A stretch of DNA of 28,715 nucleotides from Prevotella sp. UBA6387 (lineage in GTDB: Bacteria > Bacteroidota > Bacteroidia > Bacteroidales > Bacteroidaceae), in contig DJQL01000088.1 of assembly GCA_002437565.1 (NCBI GenBank), positions 1-28,715 on the forward strand. The letters run 5' to 3'. Position numbers and translations under genes: made by a program. This document shows positions 25,625 through 28,715 of the stretch, piece by piece. The notes beneath the pieces were generated by a model. The model saw only the letters and a program-made list of their open reading frames with translations. It ran no database searches and was not told the origin of the DNA. Every line of letters starts with the position of its first letter. Position 1 is the first letter of the stretch.

Positions 25625-27556
25625 TCAATCCTTGAATGGATTGGCGTAGTCGCTACCATTTTCAAAGGTTACAGGATTAGAAGATGTAAAGTATAGATTC
25701 TTGTATGTAGTGTGTTCGTCTTCTTTCTTTATGTTGTCTTTTACTGTAAGTGTGGCATGGCAGCCTGCTTCATTATAATATCCAATGTAAATTCCATTGT
25801 TGATGGTGTTGCCCGTGATTTCAATGGTTGGCTTGTTCGCTGTTTCAAAGTGCGAGAAGAATATGGAAAGAGTATTGTTTTTGAACGTGTTGTTCTTGAC
25901 AATGTTTTCACCATTTGGACGTTGTATCACTACACCGTTGCTCTCGCATTCGAAATCGTTGTTTTCCACATCAATCTTGTCTGGTGCCATATAGCTAAAC
26001 ACACCGCTACAGTTTCCTGAAACATGGTTGCCTGTTATGTTGACAGTGCCTTTGGTAAGTTGCCACAGATTTGCGAGATAACCGTCTCCTGCATTTTTGG
26101 TCACGATATTCACAGTGTTGTCTGTGATATTTAGGCTGCCTGTGATGACTGGACTGCCTGCGCCAGTGCCATCAATTTTCACGAAATCAACGTCATTGTT
26201 GTTTTCCGTATTGACGATGTTGGCATTGCACTTTGTGATGGTCACATTGTTCATTGCAGCCTGTAGGTGCATGCCCTTGTTTGTGAGATAAAGTCCTGAG
26301 AACGTGACATTCTTCATAGGTGCATTTAGGAAGATACCTTTCGTAGTTGGATCCTTGCTGTAGCTCGTCACATTCAAGTTGCTGATGATTTTTGCGCCAT
26401 TTGCCACGGTGAATGTAGGAGTTTTTGCGTTTTGCAGGACAATGATGTTAATCTGATGGTCGCTCTCTGCCTTGCTTCCCAACTGGATGTTTACAGGAGA
26501 TGTAGTGCCATTGATGTAGAGGTTGAGGTCGCTTTTCAAGTTGTCTACCTTTGACAGGTCTATGCTTGCTGTGCCGTCGTTTACGATCCAGCTTCCACCA
26601 TCGTTCAGGGTTGTCTCGTCTGTGTAAGGTGTGATGATTGTTCCAGAGAATCCTGGCAGCACGGTCACATTCAGGTTAGCTCCATTCGTGAGGAGATTTC
26701 CGCTGATGTTTGTGCGGTAGTTGCGCCTCACGGGTATGTTTGTTGTCTTGTTGTTGGATGTGATCAAGGTACCGTCTTTATAGAAATTGGTGGTGAAGTC
26801 TACGATTGCCGGGTTTTCTTTTCCATCTTGCTCTTGTGGCGCGAAGAGATAGTCCATTGCCATGTAGCCATTGGAGTTGTCCATGATGTTGGCCGTGGTA
26901 GTGGTGATGTTCTTGAGTTGTGAGCCAGTGGTTTCACCGGTTAGAGCGTTCAGCCCTTCGTAGCCACCGGTGGTGTATACAATCTGCACCTTGTTTGGCT
27001 TCCTGTCGTCTGGCACTTGCTGGTAGTCGGTGGTCGTCAGGTTTACTTGTCCAAACGGACGTGTCAGTTCGACATCTTGGTCTATGTCTTTTGTGATTGT
27101 GGCTTCGTAGGAACCGAAGAAAGCGTCGCGCTTGTCATCGTTGAGGCTTTCCGCAGTATTCTTTATGGTGATGTTTCTAAGGTCGGTGTCGTTGTAGTAG
27201 TCGCCCTCCTTGTTGTCTGCCCAGAACACAAACTTGTAAGTCTTGCCAGAAACCACTCTTACATTTGAGAATTGTGCCTTGAGGTCATTTACGCTGACCT
27301 TTGTCTGGCTTCCATAAGGAGTGTAGGTGGCATTGTCGCCATCGCCTTCTTTCTCATAAATCTGGAGTATGCACTCATCAGCCTTGGTGCCTTTGCCTGT
27401 GTCGTCTATGCTGGCGCGTGTGGCGACGCCATCAGCCAATGTCGCGGTAAGTCTCACGCTGGTGTCATCTCCTTTTCCACCTTGCAAATCATCACTTTGA
27501 CATGCTGTCAAACCAAGCATCGCCAAAGCTCCAACGAATAGTTGAATCTTTTTCAT
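25625..27556 (-). CDS. Fimbrillin-like (DUF6562-type) lipoprotein fused to a right-handed beta-helix
   Basis: A 643-aa predicted surface lipoprotein with lipobox LTAC (Cys19), followed by QSDD, an acidic stretch of the kind linked to surface export in Bacteroidetes. Residues about 33-307 form a fimbrillin-like domain with the motif order ATRAS (45-49), FVFWADN (109-115), RDAFFG (143-148), TRPFGQVNL (165-173), YLFAPQEQ and PVRRNYRTNISGNLLT (275-290), ending PGFSGTI (301-307). I match this order to DUF6562 from memory. Residues about 330-640 are Asn- and Ile/Val-rich and show repeating NVTI, NITDNTVNI, NITGNHVSG, VENNDFE, VKNNTFKNN and ITGNTINNG turns, typical of a pectate-lyase-like beta-helix. 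No lyase catalytic site is evident. It probably acts as an adhesin or glycan-binding tip (inference). It follows its operon partner by 48 nt. Confidence 0.82.
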   Translation of the reverse strand: MKKIQLFVGALAMLGLTACQSDDLQGGKGDDTSVRLTATLADGVATRASIDDTGKGTKADECILQIYEKEGDGDNATYTPYGSQTKVSVNDLKAQFSNVRVVSGKTYKFVFWADNKEGDYYNDTDLRNITIKNTAESLNDDKRDAFFGSYEATITKDIDQDVELTRPFGQVNLTTTDYQQVPDDRKPNKVQIVYTTGGYEGLNALTGETTGSQLKNITTTTANIMDNSNGYMAMDYLFAPQEQDGKENPAIVDFTTNFYKDGTLITSNNKTTNIPVRRNYRTNISGNLLTNGANLNVTVLPGFSGTIITPYTDETTLNDGGSWIVNDGTASIDLSKVDNLKSDLNLYINGTTSPVNIQLGSKAESDHQINIIVLQNAKTPTFTVANGAKIISNLNVTSYSKDPTTKGIFLNAPMKNVTFSGLYLTNKGMHLQAAMNNVTITKCNANIVNTENNNDVDFVKIDGTGAGSPVITGSLNITDNTVNIVTKNAGDGYLANLWQLTKGTVNITGNHVSGNCSGVFSYMAPDKIDVENNDFECESNGVVIQRPNGENIVKNNTFKNNTLSIFFSHFETANKPTIEITGNTINNGIYIGYYNEAGCHATLTVKDNIKKEDEHTTYKNLYFTSSNPVTFENGSDYANPFKD

Positions 27557-27604
27557 GACTTTCTTGATTAAAAATTAAAGTATATATTCTCTATATAAAA
27601 TTGC

Positions 27605-28603
27605 TTAGTCTGGTATTGTGATGTCTATGTTGCCATTGAAACCAGGATTGATTCCTGCTCCTGAATCCTTCTTGTTAGTAAGGAAATTGTCTTTTATTAT
27701 GGTGGCCTTGCCTCTTTCCAATGGCACAGTGATGCCCATGTACTGGTTTACCACTTTTCGTGTTTTGTTGTCTATCACGTAGAGCGACAGCGTAACATTC
27801 GACTTTTCTCCGTTTACGAAGATGTAGTCGAAACCCAACGAAGCCTCTTGGGACGAAATGGCTGTAAGAGGTGAAGAAAAGCCAATGCCCGTTTCCGACT
27901 TGTTTGGCACTCCCTGTAAGACATTGTATCCTGTGGGGCAATACAGGTCGTATTGCCATTTGATGGAGTAGTCTGACAGCTGTGCTCTTGTCGCGGTGCT
28001 GGGGGATTGCGATTGCAGGAAGGCGTCGGCATCTGTCGTGACAATCTGCACTGCCGCCATTGGGGTGTGCATCGTCTCGTTGAACTTTACAGTGTCGCTT
28101 GTCAGAGTGTCTGGCACGTCAATGTTGAAGCGCGCCTCATAGCATTCCTTTGCGTTAGAGTTCCCATAATATGATGGTGAGAACGTGACGTTGGAGAGGT
28201 CTGTGAAATTGAATCCCGTGTATGTTGAATCTGTTTTGTCCCAGGCCATTGCCCATGCCACCACATTGTATCTTCCTGGCTGCAAGCTCAAGTCGTCAAG
28301 ATGCAACGTGGCTATGCTGCTTGTGTCTTTCTCCACGCCAACCTGTGTGGAGTATACTGGTGTCCCACTTTCATTGCCTTTGTATATATTCACCACGAAC
28401 CACGTGGCGGGCAATCCTTTAGTGGGCGTATATATGGCATTGGTGAGCGAAGTCTGCGTTTTTAGTTCCAGACTCGTGTGTATGCAAGTTGGAATTGCCG
28501 ATCCGTTCGGGTTGTCATCGCAACTTGAAAAAAGCATCACTGTCATGATAATGGCCAGTAGTGTGTATCCTGAAACAATGGCCTTCCACCTGCTTTTTGG
28601 CAT
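27605..28603 (-). CDS. Fimbrillin/FimB-Mfa2-like lipoprotein
   Basis: A 332-aa lipoprotein (lipobox FSSC, Cys28) of the fimbrillin superfamily, probably a surface or anchor component. Its motif order parallels the first domain of the following protein: VVAWAMAWDKTD, FTDLSNVTFS, CYEARFNI, HTPMAAVQIVTTD, a PLTAISSQEASLGFDYIFVNG strand pair, VTLSLYVIDNKTRKVVNQ, VPLERGKATIIKDNFLT, and a terminal PGFNGNIDITIPD. This suggests the two are distant paralogs working together. The frame is open to an ATG at 28636, but that start would lie about 15 nt from the likely transcription start. The ATG at 28603, directly before the signal peptide (MPKSRWKAIVSGYTLLA), is preferred. It is the first gene of a minus-strand pair. 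The exact family (DUF6562 or FimB/Mfa2) is uncertain. Confidence 0.75.
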   Translation of the reverse strand: MPKSRWKAIVSGYTLLAIIMTVMLFSSCDDNPNGSAIPTCIHTSLELKTQTSLTNAIYTPTKGLPATWFVVNIYKGNESGTPVYSTQVGVEKDTSSIATLHLDDLSLQPGRYNVVAWAMAWDKTDSTYTGFNFTDLSNVTFSPSYYGNSNAKECYEARFNIDVPDTLTSDTVKFNETMHTPMAAVQIVTTDADAFLQSQSPSTATRAQLSDYSIKWQYDLYCPTGYNVLQGVPNKSETGIGFSSPLTAISSQEASLGFDYIFVNGEKSNVTLSLYVIDNKTRKVVNQYMGITVPLERGKATIIKDNFLTNKKDSGAGINPGFNGNIDITIPD

Positions 28604-28656
28604 TGGTGAATTAGGTATTGCATTTAAGTAAAGCACGATGTCTTTTATTTTTTTTA

Positions 28657-28664
28657 CAAAAGTA
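28657..28664 (-). promoter_or_regulatory. -7 box of the fimbrillin-type operon
   Basis: On the minus strand TACTTTTG (28664-28657) matches TAnnTTTG exactly. A clear TTTG at the -33 distance is not seen; the expected position (about 28684-28689) reads ACGACA on the minus strand. Transcription would start near 28650. Confidence 0.5.
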
Positions 28665-28715
28665 TGCAGAAAAGCAATAGCGTGTCGTTTTTTTTGATTA
28701 AATTAAATTATTTAT

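Noticed and set aside
28637..28715. Invertible (phase-variable) promoter ahead of the fimbrillin-type operon
   Set aside because: Surface operons in this group can have invertible promoters, but no inverted repeats flank the -7 box in the visible 79 nt, and the window ends there.

Overview
The window looks like chromosomal DNA of a Bacteroidales bacterium, most likely a Prevotellaceae member. The evidence is SusC/SusD pairs, BACON and fimbrillin-type lipoproteins, A-rich translation starts without clear Shine-Dalgarno sites, and promoters fitting the Bacteroidetes pattern TTTG-N19-21-TAnnTTTG. No mobile element, CRISPR array, tRNA or rRNA was seen.

Positions 1-5351 (+ strand) are a tightly packed housekeeping run: the 3' part of topA, then aroK (shikimate kinase), speA (biosynthetic arginine decarboxylase), argB (acetylglutamate kinase) and an ECF-type sigma factor with no visible anti-sigma partner. 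A good promoter at 5403-5433 starts the next block (5491-10281): a GNAT-like protein, parE (topoisomerase IV subunit B) and an exported S41/CtpA-type protease. A strong hairpin terminator at 10338-10382 closes it.

Positions 10491-20255 (+ strand) are a compact polysaccharide utilization locus: SusC porin, SusD lipoprotein, a surface glycan-binding protein with an internal duplication, a BACON-GH16 endo-beta-glucanase lipoprotein and a GH3 beta-glucosidase. This gene set fits beta-glucan use (beta-1,3-glucan/laminarin or mixed-linkage glucan). The GH16 would cut at the surface, SGBP and SusD would bind glycan, SusC would import oligosaccharides, and periplasmic GH3 would release glucose. No regulator of the locus lies in the window. 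A hairpin sits between the SGBP and GH16 genes.

Positions 20256-20584 separate convergent operons and hold a four-copy 22-nt tandem repeat followed by a 45-nt palindrome that can act as a shared terminator. Positions 20585-25226 (- strand) encode a second SusC/SusD pair without enzymes. Positions 25227-25624 hold its candidate promoter, a long leader and the terminator of the next operon. Positions 25625-28603 (- strand) carry two fimbrillin-type lipoproteins, the second fused to a right-handed beta-helix. This last part appears AT-richer than the rest and may have a different history.

No clearly new system is evident. The least explained items are the 22-nt dyad-repeat array, the fimbrillin/beta-helix pair and the enzyme-less SusCD pair facing the beta-glucan locus.
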